From Cinclus cinclus (taxonomy: Eukaryota; Chordata; Aves; Passeriformes; Cinclidae), in contig NC_085047.1 of NCBI RefSeq assembly GCF_963662255.1, positions 93,441,619 through 93,505,618 of the forward strand: 64,000 bases of DNA. The letters run 5' to 3'. Positions 10,491 through 25,808 of the stretch are shown piece after piece (within the stretch, counting starts at the first letter, position 1; each line of letters begins with the position of its first letter). Below the pieces are notes generated by a model. It was not told the origin of the DNA. It did no database searches and saw nothing but the letters and a program-made list of their open reading frames with translations. The position numbers and the translations under genes were made by a program.

Positions 10491-13400
10491 GATCCTGAGA
10501 TTTTGAAGCAGCATTCTATTGTTACTTTCTTTAAAACACAACAGGGCTGGTGAAACTACCATCTGATGTTCACCTCTGGTCCTATGGCACCTGCTTAATC
10601 TACACAATGAATCAAAATGCAGCATCACAAATTTAACAAGATTATAAGCATAAGGAATTTGAAACATTTTTTTTAAAGCTCAAAACAGCTGTAATTTCTG
10701 GTTTAGGCTACTGGGTATTTCAAGAAAGACTGTTGTTATTAACTCATAAATGCTTGTAGCCTAACTGGCAGGAAAATGTCAATGTTTTAATTAATATTTT
10801 GGCAGGTTGAGGACAGACAATATTTTCCTTTACTGCCCTGTGTTATATATAAGCTGTGGTCAAACAGACCTGCTGGTGTTACCTGGACCAAACCCAAGCA
10901 TGTGATATTTATGTCTTTCAGCTTAAGAAGCATTGCTTTAAACAGTCATGCTGTCTGCAAAGTACAAGACAGACAACCTGAACTTTTAGTGACCCAGGTT
11001 GATCAGTAACCCATGTTCCAGAGCAGGACCTTGGATGCCTGATGACTTCACTGTCAAGTATTAACTTGTTTAATGAAAAGTTGCTCTTCTATAGGTCCTG
11101 GTATCTGGTATGATTTTAAAGCCAATACCAAGTCAGTGACATATTCCCTTCATTCACTCAGCACAAGTAATGCTTTTTACCCTCTGACTGAGTGGCAGTC
11201 CAAAAGATAGATTTTTTTGGAATCTACAGACATACGGACAATCACATTTAGTTTGCACATGAATTTTTGCCCAGAAAAAAAATGCTGAACATCACATTTC
11301 ATATGCTCATGTTTTGATTCCAACTAGAAGGATAATGAATGTGTAGATTCCCATAACTCCAGCACTGATTTCATGTCTGGAAGACAGGGGGAAAAGAATA
11401 ATGCAGATGTTCTTTTCATCCATCAGGTGTCTCCACCAAAAGCATGTCTTGTGTCCAGCAAAGGAGAGGAACAAAGACATAATTGTAATGTTTTTTTGCT
11501 GAGTTCTCTGGTTGCCTTTGTAGCAGAGATGGAAGGGAATTCTTCTGATGCTGTAGGCCCCTCAGAAATTGTTTGTGGAGGACCCAATTCTCAATTTGTG
11601 TGTAGAAGAAAACCTGAGGGTCTCTGTGGGCTTCCCCTATGCCACAGTTCTTAACTTGTTATGCACAATTTTGTTGTTCACAACAACTTTGTGTAACAAC
11701 AGGAGTGTAAAACCTTTGAGCAAAACACGTTGCCATTCCTCCAGCATTCTCCTGCCCTGTATTTAACTCAAGGTACCTTCTTCTGGTATAGTACTGGCTG
11801 CTATCTCCATACCTTGTACAGTATAAATCCATAACTTCTGCTGCCATCTCTGAGTGCAGCAAGAACAATGCTACTTAACCAGCAGACGAGGCAGGGGAAA
11901 AGGGCCTTTAAAGGAACTACAGAAAGTAGGAGGTGTATGAGGCAAAAGTTCACACTCCCACCAAAGAGGCAGAGAAAAAGCAACTGCAAGAGGCACTTCT
12001 TCAGGTATATACTGTGCTTGTCCAATTTTTTTAAATTGAGCTTTCTGTTCTGACAGTCCTGTCACTTCCTCTGCTTGTCCCTCTTTCATGAAAGGAGGTA
12101 TGACCCTGTAGAATTCGATTTCCTTCTTTGTCAAATTCATTCTGGCTTCATTGCTGCCTCTTGCTCTGTTGCTGCCCCCTACCTATTCCTCAGTCTTGTC
12201 CCTCCTTCTGTAGCACTGACCTGAACCTTGATTTCCAGTATTTTAACCCTTCCCTAGCTGCACTGTCATGGCAGCATATACTCCTGATTAGTGGATTAGC
12301 TATTGTAGCCTGTCCCTCCCCTACTACACAAAATAAAGAGGCATCAGTAGCCAGCCTGGGAATGTCCTACTGCTGTAAAGATAGAAAAGAGCTTGGAGGC
12401 TTGACTTTGTGGTAGATGGCAGCAGTCATTGACAGCTGGTTCTTGCTGAGAACAGTATGGTGAGGGATGAAAACTAGATGTCCCAAGATGGAGACCCCAA
12501 AATAGTGGCTATTGAGGACCATCTTTTCTTCTGCAGGTTCCTGATGAATCTTTGTTCACAATATTTTTTTGGCTCTTTGCTTCTGATCATTTTACACCCA
12601 CTCAGCACTTCAGTCCTTTCCATCCATTTGGTAACTGTTGTGCAACCCTTCCTACCAAAGCCATTCCAAGGTGAATGTGGACAGCAGGTGTCAATAGCAG
12701 AGTTTGCAACATCCTTTGATTGCATTCTCTCTACTCAAATAATTGAAAGCCTCTGCTGGAACCATCATTTAATATCATAAATATTGCAAACATATCCATG
12801 TCAACATATGCGTATTAATAATTGCAGTAGGAGGTTTAAGCATACATGTGGAGAAAGGTAATGGAAGAACTCAGAAGTAATAAGTAGCTCTAATTGAAAC
12901 TGCTCTTAAAATATGATAAAGGATGTCTTTGTTGTTGAAATGGGAATCTGGAAGCACCTTTCATTGCGAAAAAGATAAAGGAAGTCTTAATTTCATTTGA
13001 ATGATTATCTAGCTAAATTGCAGCTGTTAGAATTGATATTGGTAATAGAGAAGGCAAAAATGGTTTCAGTGTTCTGATGAAAAGGATGCCAGTCCTGCAG
13101 GTGTTATTAGTAGTGCTATTTACTGTCATTAAATTGAGTGGAATGAGCAGGTTTTACACCACTAATGAGCAGGTTTTACACCACTAAGATATGTTTATCT
13201 TAGTACAGGACAAAATGTGTCTGTATGGTGTAAATTTTAGTTTAGTAGTTTCATGTCTCTCTAGGCCACAAAGAAACTAGGAACACCTGAATATAGTAAT
13301 TATTCCTATCACTTCACTTTGTGTCATTTTATATTCAAGAGAAAGAATAGCAGTAAGTGATTTACAAGCTTTGTAAGATAGTTAACAAGCTGTTATAAGA

Positions 13401-16400
13401 ACACATCAACATGGCTTTGGTTTCCCTATGAAGTTTACTGAACAGAAATGTTGCATGGGCTGAAAAAGGAAAATGAAACTGTATATGGAAAGAAACATAC
13501 CCACACCTGATTAAATACTGTGTTAAAAGTTTGTCCCTGTAGCTTCTGTGATTCTTCATATTCTTACCATGGCAGTAGAGATATTATCACTTCTGGACAT
13601 AGTCTAATAATATTTCTGAAGCTCTGTGCTTCACTAGGTAATTTTTGTTTTACCCAAAGTGAACACTCTTTCTGCTGACTGTTAATGGTGAAAAAAATAA
13701 GCATGAAAGAAACAATAAAGAGATTGTTTCTGGTTTGTACTCTCCATAAGGCAGGCAATAAGAATTATCTATGTAGTGCAATAGAAGTGAAGAAGGCTTT
13801 TTTGGGCTCACCCAAAATCTTCAAACAGGTTTCTGATATCTATTGCAAACAATTATGTAAAACCTCTTCAGCAACAACCAAAACGTTAAAACAAATGGCC
13901 TCTTTTCCAAGAGGGAATAATGAGACTCTCAGAAAGTTGATATTGGGGAGTTATACAGTTTATTTTAAAACTGCTTTATCCTTTGGTGGCAGATGGTAAC
14001 ATTTGCCAAATCCATTAACTTACACAATTTAGAACACTGCTATTATTATGAAATTTATAATTTTATTTACATCATTTATATAACTTTTTTAGTGTTCAGT
14101 AATGTCATTTAGACATGATTTATTTTAGTTGTGTTGTAGCTGATCCTGAAGGCTTTGCCTGAGTATCGTCTTACCCATTGTACATATATAAATGTCAGCC
14201 CCTTGCTCAAAACTCAGTTTTATATGCATTTAAGAGAGACACAAATACTCAGAATGGTGGGCAGATTTGTAAAAAATAAATTGGTTTTACCTTTAGTGAT
14301 ACAGCTCAGTTCAGTCCTGGAAAATCATAGTGCATATTGAACATGACTGCTGGAGGAAGGCTACATGCTGTATTCACAAAAGGATTTGAACACTGAAAGG
14401 TTCCTCTTTTAGGTACCTCATTTCCTTTTTCCCCCCCGTAATGTGCTGCTAATTATCTCATAGATCCAGCATATGAACTTTAGCATTTGTGTCCCCAGGT
14501 TTCTCTGAGCACTCTGCAGTTGCTTCCCCTGCAGGCCCTAAGCCTTGCATTTGTAGTCAGGCTCAGATTGCTGTAATGCCACGGGTGATGTCTGCCTGCA
14601 CAATCCTGTTGCCCACAGGAAAAAGCTGTAGTTTTCTTTCCTCCCTGTGAGAGCTGTTCCTATTACATATTCCTGAGCTCTCATGTATAGAAAATATATT
14701 CTAGTCCATAATATGCCTACACTTCAATTTACAGGTGCTAGAATTAAACACAAGTACCCTGGTTTTGGTTACAGTGTCTTCTACTTCAAAGTCAGCATAT
14801 ATGAGTGTACATTATTACTTCCTGTGATTGCCAGAGCTGTATAAATGTATGGGCAGCAACAATTCATTTTCTCTCTGCCAAGTCCAGCTCTGCAAGTTCT
14901 ACTAGGATAATTAATCCCATTGTGGGAGGAGAAGGTCATGTAAAAATAAAAGCTAAAATAGGGTAAGAGGGTGGATATAACTATGTCATTATAAATACAA
15001 CACATCCAAATGATTTTCCTTGCTGTATGGGAATAGCTATCCCAGTATAATGCTATAGACTTGACATGTCAGAAGTTGAGACAGCAGGGAAATTGCATTG
15101 CTGTAGTTCTATCACAATAATTAAAATAGGACGTATTTTATTTGGAACAAGCCCCAAATAACATATGGCAATAAAAAAATTACCTCATTTGGCAAATGAT
15201 TTTCCACAACAAAAGCTCATCCTTTCATGTGAAGTAAACTTTTCAATCCCCATCACTTCCATTTTCTATCCTTCATTACTCTTAACACCCTTCCAGAAGG
15301 GCACACCGCGTCAATGAATCTAGTTCTCCTACTGGCACATTTTCATGAAGAGTGGTTAATGAAGGAGCAGTAAAGATCAGAAGAGGGGAGGATTTTGTGT
15401 GAGGGTGTGGAAAGGAGAGGTTTTGATGGGTGGCTCTCCAGGACTAGGTCTACCAAATGTCATGTGTCAGGATAGAGGATGTGTGGCCAGGGAGGAAGGG
15501 AGGCAAGTAGCCCTCTGCCCTGAGCTCCTGCTGTCACCTCTAGGTTCACATCAGGAGTTCAGACAGCCCATGCCAGGGTCACCACTCTGTACCAACCCAC
15601 CCCTCCCACCGTCTTCTAGTGTCTTCCATCAAACCCAAGTCTCACTGACAGATTAAATTAAGACTAAACTCCCAGTGAGTATACATTTAGGGGAAAGTCT
15701 CACTGCCCTGAAGGCATCCTCCTGGTGCTCCCTAGCTCCAGCCCTTTCCCTCCATGCCTGTCCACACTCAGCCCCTTCTCTTGCCAGCCGCACTGTGGCT
15801 CAGCACTCAGTGTCAGCTGGCCCCAGCCTTCCCATGCCATGCACTGAGGCTGTCCACAGTGACCTTCTGCTCCCATTCTCCCTGTGCAGGAAGAAGCAGC
15901 AGCTGCTGCTGGCAGTCAGGCAGACACAGCCTACACTTCCTCAAAATTCACCCAGGCAGGATCCTGATGGATGGAAGGAGGTGTGTGTGGTGAAACTCAG
16001 ACACCTTAGCAAGGAATAACCATGCCAAGTCCTGGAACTGTAGTGGGGGAAATTGTGACAGAATGATAACTGGAGTGTCTTTGGTGGCCAAACCTCAGCA
16101 GGGGATGCAGAGCTCCAGTGAGGGTGCAATATGATTGTGCATCATCTTCAGCCTGCAGTATTGGCTGATCTCCTGTCACACTAACCCACCTCTTCAATAC
16201 CATGCAGGGAGAGGGGATACTCCCTCTTCAGCTACCCCCACTCTGTAAATAAGGATTCCAGGACATGGCTTGTGCCTTCCCCAGTCTTTAGTGATACATC
16301 CCACTCCCTCAGGCTAGCACCCCTAGCGTTGCATCTCTACTCTCCCCATTCTTTTCTCTTGAATACCTCCTTGTCCCACTGTAGAGCCCACTTTGATCCC

Positions 16401-19400
16401 CGCTCTGTGTTTTCTTTTATAAAGTGGATCCCAGCACTATGCTGAACGTGAGGGAAAGGCACCACAGCTGGACACTGAGCCTCCCACACTTTGACCAGAT
16501 TGCTGAGCATTCCCAAACAATCCTGCATGTGTCCCGTGTGAGCAGTTTCTGCAACTGGTAACAGCAGAGGACCAAATCTGTAAGATGCTTTCAGTCCAGC
16601 TGTCAGCTGGTGAGTTACCTGCTGTAAAGAAATTTTTTAAGGCACCGCCTTCCATGTGGCCATAAAGGCTTTATCCCATTATATGGAAACCAGATTGTTG
16701 CTGAACTTATTTGATCCATTCATAGGGAATAATAAAATATACATTTTACTCAGTAAAAATTCCATCTGGTTTCTGAGATATATTGGCATGGCACACATCC
16801 ATCTTCCATTGCTGTCACTTGCAGTCCCTATCCAGACACTTACCAGTTCATCACTCACAAGAAGCAGAAAGATTCCCCTTTCATAAACAAAACATCACCT
16901 CCCCGGGGCTTCTAGTAACTGATCCTGCCTCTATTCTGGTAACTGGAGTGGCACATTTTAAGGCTGTAAAGAGGATATATCAGGCTGTCCCTTCTGCTCA
17001 GGCCTTCAGAACTGTCTCTGTACAAGGAAACTGTGTAATGGGGAGGAAAAGCATTGGGAATTGAAAATTAATCACTCCTGATTTTTTCTGTAGGAGCTTT
17101 TTTGTAATGCTTTAGAGCAGACAGAAGTTAGCTGGTTAGGAAAATCAGCAAACTGAATGCCTTCTTTTGAGATAAAATGTGATTCATTTGCAGCAGTGCA
17201 GGCACACTCTTAATCTACTCCATGTTTATCAGTTTCAAAACCAAATTTATCAAATTCACCAGAGAAAAAGAAGTGCTGCAGGTTTGAGCTTAACTTTCCT
17301 ACTGATACTGTAGGTCAAGGCTGAGACCTCAGGTCTTTCATTTCATAAAAGGGGACCCACTTCCCTTCCTCTTGGTCTAAGTTTATCGAAGCTTCTGGCC
17401 TGTTGCAGTTCATTGGGATTACAAAAGTGACTCAGTTACTTTTCAAAAGCATCACATTATTTCAAAACAAAAATATTACTGAGTAGCATCAAGACCTGTT
17501 TGTCAGGTTTAACTGATGCTTGGCATTATTAGTTTTTGTGTCGTGACTTTCTGAATTTTTCCTGCTCAGACATGCCCTATCAATGTGTTCTTCTCCCTCC
17601 TTGCTTTTTGTCCTGTTGAGCCAAAATCCATTAGCATGTTGCTTGAGGGTATTAAGCTTCCCAGTCTTGTTCAGTTGTAAGATTATTCTTAACTATTCTT
17701 TTAGGATTTCAAAGATGCAAAGACACCTATTGATCCATTAACCTATGAACATTTAATGTGTAGGGGGTCTGGAAATAAAATTTTTGCTTTTTCTGGGCTT
17801 TCAAAGTCTCATGTCTTTTTTGTAAAAGAGACACTTTGACCTTTCAGTGTGAGTAAAAAGGCTCACAACTGGAGGTCAGAGTGACAGACAACACACTTGA
17901 CCTAATTGTGGAGGTGTGTGAAGACTGTTTCAGAGTAGTGAGAAAAAATGGGAATAAAAGGAGGTCAAAGCGTTTCAGAAGATGCTTCTGAGTGAGTATT
18001 TTTGCCAGGTCCTGAGCTGTAATGGGAAATATGGAATGTAATTCAGCTCCAGATTGTAGACACCTAAATTTAGATATTAAATGTAGGTGACTGCCTGTGA
18101 GCCACATATCTCAAGTTCCATTTCAAGCAATGGACATCAAGTCCTTAGAGTTATTGGGGCCTGGAGAGCTACTGAGCTCATCCTAAATTAGACACCTACC
18201 AGGCCAGCCTGTCAAAGACCCAGTCGTGCTGCTGCTAAGATACTTCTTAAACTTTGACAAGTCTATTTTGTACATCCCAAGATGCCCAGGGCTCCCCAAA
18301 GACAGAATAATCACACACATCTCTCTTGTAATTGTGCTGGCAGGGGGAAACTATGATTGTGTTTGGCCAGCCAGAGACACACCAGATAGTTGGATTGGAG
18401 CAACTGAGTGTAATGCATCCTTTGGGGCAAACCTCCTTGAATTTCCCAAAACCTGCTTGTATACTTGCTCATTATACATGAGAGACACAAGAAGGATGTA
18501 AACATGGCATCAAGTGCTCCTGGGCAGCCAAAGAGCCTCATCTGTTCACAGTCTCTCTGCCAGGCCTTCATACTATTGTCATAGTCTCATCTGTGGGGCT
18601 GTGAACAGGAGCTGTAGGACACAGGGCTCTTTGCTAAGCGTGGCTCAATATCTCTGCAGCAAACACTATCAGCTGCTATGACATGGCAGGATGACCCTGG
18701 CACTGTATACACATGGACTATATATGGAACATATAGGGAAGGCTAAAACAAAATTTTATAGCTCCAGCACTAACATCTGTAACTCACTTGTTTGCAAGAG
18801 AAAGGGCATGTTCATCATGTATTTCTCTTTTAGCTTATCCTCTACTCAAAAGGTTTAAAAAAAAAAAGAAAAAGCCCAAACAGACGCACAATGACATTAT
18901 CAGAGCATCAGAGCTTATTTTTATCTCTTTGTTTGTAGAGTTCACTTAAAAGGTTATAAATATTTTTGGTATATTTCACAAGAATTACAATAATTCAACT
19001 ACTAATGAATTTTCACCATAGAACATGAGTACTGAATATTCCTGGGAATACAGTATGTTCATGCTGTTCAACATAAAATGTGTGAACACACAAGTACTTA
19101 ACAGAGTATATTAAGAATAATCAGTTAATATAGGAGGATATAAAGGTAATTGACTTGCACTTAATGAGAAGATTCTTGGTCCCTTACTGCTCATTGAACA
19201 TTCCTTTCACAAGGTATTTGTGGTACACGTCTGCCTTGAAAACATCATCAGCTTTGTCTGTGCCACTGTTTTTACACGATCTTGCCCTTTCTTGCTGTTG
19301 TTAGGCTTCTGTTTGCAACTAAAGGCTGCTACTTCCATCTGCTGTGGGCAAAAATGTGCTTCTGAAAGACTTTCACTGTCCCTTGGCAGCATGCCACAGA

Positions 19401-21480
19401 AATGTTTCTCCACAAAAACAGTAGCTGTCAGTGCTGGATTTTAGGGACTGATGGATCATCTTGAATATTTTACAGTGTACATTTATATAAATAATTATTA
19501 GGTTCCTGCAGAATTTTCTGGACTTCATAGCCTCTTACATTTTCGAGGTGAGCAAAGTGACTGATGTACAGCTCACTGTTCATGCAAACAGAGAGCAGCC
19601 TGACAAGCTGCAATGAATGTGCCTCCTTTTTTTACTTTTAAGAGATCTTGAAAGAGAAGTGTTTCATCTTTTGTAGCCCATATATATCACTTTACTGCTC
19701 AACAAAGTATTTCTCCCCTCCAATTATTCTGATTGTTAATCGGACTTATCACCTGAGACAACATATGAGTGGGTACAAACAAGCAGACAGGAAAATACAG
19801 AGAATCAAGAAGTTATTAATGGCCAGCATGGGGAGGATAGTACTTCCAGCACACCTGCAGCATAAGAGTTTCAAGATTTCTGCTGGAAAGCTTTGAAAAG
19901 CACAACACATTCACTCCATAAGTGCTTGAGGCATCCTTCACTCGGAATGTGATGGCTGAAGGAGGAAGTGCCAAAGGGATGTGTTGGGAAATGCAGCATG
20001 TGACCACTTACTGGCAGGAATCAGCAACTTTATGGAGAGTGAAGGATAACAACAGAGTGCAAACATCCTAAAGAAGTTATTGAAAATTAAGACGAGGATG
20101 TATTTGATGAGCAGGAAAAAGAAGCAGGGAATAAATGTGTGCAGTTCAAAGACAAACTGATGGAAAAGGCCTGAAAGAAACAAATGGAAGGCAGGAGCTG
20201 TCACATAATGTAGTCAAGTTTAACTCAGCAAGTCTCTAAGCTGCTGGCTATAGAATAAAGGAATCCTCTCTGTTTCTAGGTTTTTGGTCATCTCTGGCTC
20301 TCCACAGATGATTTCAAGGAGTGCAAGGTAAGGTAAATACAAAGGAGAAATCTTGCAAGTTAGGAAGGGTTAGGAATTTGCACTGTCAAATATTTTGGAA
20401 ACTTTGCGCTGAAAAGTAATGGTCTCTACATTATTTTCTCTAAATATATTACTCTGAATTTCTCTACATTTTCTCACCTAACGACCAGCAGTACAGTATG
20501 TGTTCAGATGCCATGTTATTGTTACCAGGACTAATAGGAGAACAAAGTATGTGCATAGGATGTTTCTCAGTACCAGAAACTTACCTGTATTAGTCACAAA
20601 TGTCTTAGTCTTATTTAGCTTGCTAGAGAAAAGCTGTGACATCTGGCTAAGACACTGGTATCCAAATAAACCAAATTCATGCACAGTCCACGTAACTATT
20701 TGTAGGATACAGAAATCTCTTAAATTTGCTGAGTTTTCCGCCCAACCCTTCAGCACCTTTTGTGCTTTTATAATTTAAAATTTAGCCTAATACTCTAAAA
20801 GTCAATATGCTGATTCAGTTCAGAGTGAATAAATTGATAGTGGTTCATTTAATTTCTTAAAAATAACTATGTACTTACATTTGCAAAGATATTGTAAGCT
20901 CTTTAATGTACAACTTCATGGTTTTTTTCTTGACCTTGATATCAAAACCGTGGTTCATGTTCACTAGAAGGTAAATCCTATATTATTAGTCATTGATTGC
21001 CCACATCAGGGGACCTGGCAGACAACATTACTCCCCACTCCTTTCTCAAGTATCTAGGCCCTCCTTGGGTGGGAAAGATGTCCAGGGGAGGAAAAGCAAC
21101 CCAAACATCTGGCTTTTCCACCCATGGCAGGGTGGAGTCAGAGTGGATATCTACTGACATAGTAGATGTTGTTTGATCTATGACATATATTATACCAAAT
21201 AATCTCTCTCTCTCTCTCTTTGTTAAGTAAGAGTGGTGGCATTTTTTCAGCTGTCAGACGCAGTCTGCAAATCTGTAACTTCTTTACAAAACAGATCACA
21301 AAACCCAGGATAAGGAAGACATGAATAGGACTGTATTCAAAGGTCTTTAGCAGCCATTTCTGTCTCTTTCCTGTATTTTTATACTAATCTTTTAAAATTT
21401 TATTATGTTGTTTTCATATATTTCCTGCTGGAGAATATTTATGTATTATTATTGAGCTGTTTAGGTGTCCATGGTTGCTC
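10491..21480. other. Intergenic sequence, no gene recognised
   Basis: About 11 kb of AT-rich DNA. It holds a perfect 22-bp tandem duplication at 13142-13185 and a short (TC)n tract at 21203-21219. Open frames are short, lack recognisable domains and have no supporting splice context. A somewhat GC-richer patch at 15400-16600 has longer frames on both strands but no protein family I know. Confidence 0.55.
13142..13185. repeat. Perfect 22-bp tandem duplication
   Basis: The 22-base unit at 13142-13163 (begins AATGAGCAGG, ends CACCACT) is repeated exactly at 13164-13185. Identity suggests a recent slippage or duplication event. Confidence 0.95.
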
Positions 21481-24400
21481 TTCAAATGATTCTTCTCATT
21501 TTTAAAATGTTCACTATTACCGTTGTTTGAGAAAAAAGAAGAAGCATGCACAATAATTTGTTGATATAGCAAGCTTCAGAAAAGCTGTTTGTATTTCTGT
21601 TCCTCAGATTTAATTCTGTCTGTCCCTTTAATGTCAACTGAACATTTAATACTGATAAGAAGACAGCTGGCTGCTCAGGCATGGATGTACAACATCTGTT
21701 GGCTGCTGCATGAGCATGAGACTTGGGAAAGCTTCCACTCACTGTGCACCTGACTTTTTTGAAAATGATCCAGTTTTTGTGTTTGTGAACTGATTTGATG
21801 CCTTTATTCATCCCAGAGCATCTCCTCATCTGTTCTTTATCCATCCTTGAATGTGTGCCACACCATCTGAAAATAAAAGATTGAATTGGAAGGATGACAC
21901 TTGTTTTTTTAGCGTTTGCACAGTTCTTCCAATATTTTCTTTCTTTGAAACAAAAATAAATGAGTTTTGGGGTGTCTGCTAGTCTATGTGACTCTTTGTC
22001 TCCCTTGCCACAGGTGGCAGAAGTAAGAAAATGAAACACCCAAATGCTCACGAGCTTAGAGCTATAAGCAAGAGAATGCTAAAGAATCCACATATGGATG
22101 AAGAGTCTGTGGTTCTGCTGCACCTGAACTGTGTAGTCTCTAAAGCTTGTGACTAGGAAGAGTTCCTGAGAGATTAATTAAATCCGCAGTGTTGGAATCC
22201 ATCGCAATAAAGAAATTTAAAGAGCTTCTGGGTCCCTGAATGTAGCTGGGTAATCCTCCAGCAAGGAGAAATCTTTTTGGGGCTGTAACCTGCACTCAGT
22301 TCTTCCTATACTGCTGGCAGCTTTCAGTGGAGTATCACAAGGTGTACTGCAAATACTGAATATGTACACATGGAGGTGATGGCTTTCTAACTCTGAAAAT
22401 GCTTTCTTTCCAACACACAACACATGCATGTCATTCCATTCCACTGTGACAGTTTGCTAAAATCGTCCTTTATGTTAAAGGAGTAAATGCGGAGATGGGA
22501 ACTTTACCATCAACACAAAAGTAAGAGGGAATGCATTTCATTGCTTCTTTCCACTTCACCTAAGGCACTTTGTCAGCACAGGACCTGCACAGACATACAC
22601 ACCTGTATAATTTACATACACACCTGTGTCATCTCAAGTGCAAACTGATTTTCAGGGTGGGGAGGGGAGGTGTTTATATATTCAGGCTTAAGCACAGGGC
22701 TTGCAGACCCAAAGCTGGGAAGTTAAGTTCTCTTGGGGCATGCATTCCCAAGAAGCTGGGTGTATATAACTTCAAGAGCATGACATCCAAAATTCCTGTA
22801 GCTATTTGCTGCCACATCACCTGAGTGTGTTGGTCATTGTTACTGGCTGCAGATGGTGCTTCATGAATGCTTCCACACATGTTCTGGGTTGAAGTTGTCT
22901 CGCTTGAGTGAGGGTGAGGGGAGCTTACTGGGATAGGTACTAGGTGTTATTCAGTGTCTAACATGGCCAGGAAATTGGGTTTTGCCCAGAACCTGTAGGT
23001 AACATTGCTATAGAAATAATCCTTTTTGCCTGTTTTGTCAAGATATGAGAGGTGGTGAAAGATATTTCAACAGGTGGCTGCTCCTTCCCTTCAACAGGGA
23101 GAACAAAATTTCTTCCTTTAGCTGGTCTACTGCAGTCCATTGGTCAGGACAGCAAACCTACTTCATCTACTTTTCAGCTACAGTAGACTCTGTACTGGAA
23201 CACCTAAAGTATGAGCTTGATTACACTGGTACTCTTCTGGGTGTGTGTGGATGGACTTCAAAAAATATGGAAATTTTTTTTTGTGCCCGTAGTGACCTTG
23301 TCAGGTCCCTTCTTCACAAATGTGAGAACATTTTATTGTAGACAGAATAAGATTAGAGCTTATGCTAGTGGTTGTGACAAAGATAGTATCTGCATGTGAA
23401 AATATCCAAATCCTCTTGACATGCATTCTCTATGAAGTCTGAAAGGTAAGGGTAGAACCCATTTGGTTTAATTTAGGTGTTTGAAGATGAAGTATTTAGC
23501 CTTGGATTACATTATAGACTCTTTTCATAAGCAATGAACAGAAAAATCTACCATCAAAGCTGATATGTGTCATCCTGAAATGAATGCCTGTGAGAAGTTA
23601 GGCAAGTACAAGAGACAATTCCTCTGTTTCCTTCCATTCCACTTGAAGAGAGCATGGGGTACTAGCTCTGGCTGCTAGTGGATTGGTGGCAATATTTCAG
23701 TGCTTATGGAACCTGGCCACAGAATCCCTCTTCACAGATGACAGAAGTAGAACACAACCAAGATGGCACTCTCACAACTATGACAAGAATAAGAGCAGAT
23801 GGACCTGGGATGACAGACATTTACAGTGACCATCTAGACTGGATGGCTCCCCTCCAGAAGTGATGAAGAGTGCAACAGCTGATTTGCTAATAAATATCTA
23901 CAAGTGTTCATCTCACATTTATTATGCCACGCTGAGATGAAATCCTAACCCTGACTCTAAGTCTAGCCCTAGGAGCACCAGTTAAATTATAGATATTTTA
24001 TTTTTCCATTATCCTGAGGAACAGAAATACTGCTAATACTGAACTCATGCTAGAGAATTCCAAAGAAATAGCAACCAAGTACGAACCAGAATAGTAAACA
24101 ATAATCTCAATGAGAATGACAAATTACTAAGGGGCTTACAATTTAAAAGCAGCTTTCATGAAGAGAAATTCTGACTAATTTTGTGTCTTTTTTTTTGTAG
24201 CAAATTAATAAAGTAAGAAAGAAAAGGAGGCAAATTATTTGCTGGCTGAACTTTCACACAACAGGCAGTAAAAGAAGCTTTAAATCCACAGGGCTGCAGG
24301 AGCTGTTCTGTCATTAATCAAAACTTGTAAGAGAAAGGAAGCAAAGGGTAAAAAAATCAGTTTGAAATAGGATTAAATTTGAATTATTCAAGTGACCACT

Positions 24401-25808
24401 ACACATAAAATTTTCTTGTGTGCTATCATCAGAGTTAAAAACAGAATTAGCCAATTATAAAAAATTGTATAATTAATTAGCAAACAAATCTAAAAAATTA
24501 TTCAGAGTCTAGCACTTATTTTCATCAAACTTCATTTTATTAATCTATGCTGCAAAACCTTCCTACAATATTACTTTATTCAAGAATATTGTGGAGTGAA
24601 CAAGGATTCCATTTCTTCATGCAAATCCCTGGAGTACATCCATTTGCTACATTTCAGGTTCTGCATTTTTTGGTGTCCATGGAGTAGGATGGGAGTGCAG
24701 CTGGTCACAGTTGCTCATACTTCATACCTCTCGACACCCTAGAGCCTGGCAAAGAGCCATGAGCATGCCATCATGAGTATGTTGTCTTGAACATTTGGCC
24801 AGAGACGTGCAAAATAGAAACCCTAATGCCCGAACAGTTGCATTGACCAGGTGTCCTTGGAGGTTGGCTGGGGACACAGACGCTTCTTTTTACACTTTCT
24901 AGGAAGCATCCGGATGCAATGGAGTGAGCTAGGAAAAAGAATCTGTTCTTCATTCCTTGGAAACCTGAGGTAGTGTGGAAGAAATGCTCCAGGTTTTCCA
25001 GAACAAATTTCTAAAATTGTTTGGTGAAGAAGTGTGTTTGACCAGGGAAATGGGCAATGCAGTATCACATTTTTGGAGGAGTGGGATGAGTGGAGGAACT
25101 CCTGCCCTGTGGAAATTACCCAAGGTTGTTCTTTGATGCTTTCTGTGCTTTGTGGCACCACAAAGATGTCACACAACAGGAGCCACAGGGTCTGACACTG
25201 GTAATGTTACCACAACCTGTGGAGTTAGTTTTGTTTATCTGCCCTTCCCAACTTGCTACTGGTATTGAGTGGAGAAGGTGTCAAGGGGGACCAGATTCTG
25301 GTAGAAGCATTTCCTTGTTTACAAGGATGAGAAAAATGGGTGTAACTCAGTCTGATACTTTCTTGATCTCATTTAAGTCCTGCTGAAGACAGAGTCTTGA
25401 TCTTAGCTGTTCTTTTTGAACACTCCTGTCTTTCAGCCCTTGGAAACAGAGGCTTAGTGGACAAGAATTTTACCTGTAGCTGAGGGAGCAGTAGCTAACC
25501 AAGTAACCTGTTCCAGAACCACAGTCAGCATCACTGACACATCCATTAAAGCCTGCAGAGTGCATGCAAGTAAAATTTGTGAAATATCATGGTCATTAGC
25601 CTGTATGCAGTGCCTCTTAGATTTCCAGATAAACTGTTGAAGATTAGAGCTTTGTTATGCTCTTTACTGTAGGCATAAACCAAAGGATGGAATAGTGAAA
25701 TACGAATAAAATCACTCCTAAAGTTTTGGCCAGGATGGCATATTACCAACAAACTATTGAAGACTTTGCAACATTCCTCCCGTTTTTAAAGTACTTTTAA
25801 TACCTTCA
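21481..25808. other. Intergenic sequence, no gene recognised
   Basis: AT-rich DNA. The longest minus-strand open frame (21482-22051) begins with GTG, and its first ATG leaves about 120 codons with no known domain. A 14-base word with CACACCTGT is repeated 24 bases apart near 22593-22628. No RNA gene or repeat family was identified with confidence. Confidence 0.5.

Noticed and set aside
21482..22051. 189-codon minus-strand open frame in AT-rich DNA
   Set aside because: It begins with GTG; the first ATG leaves about 120 codons. No domain, signal or splice context is recognisable, and the composition matches the surrounding intergenic DNA.
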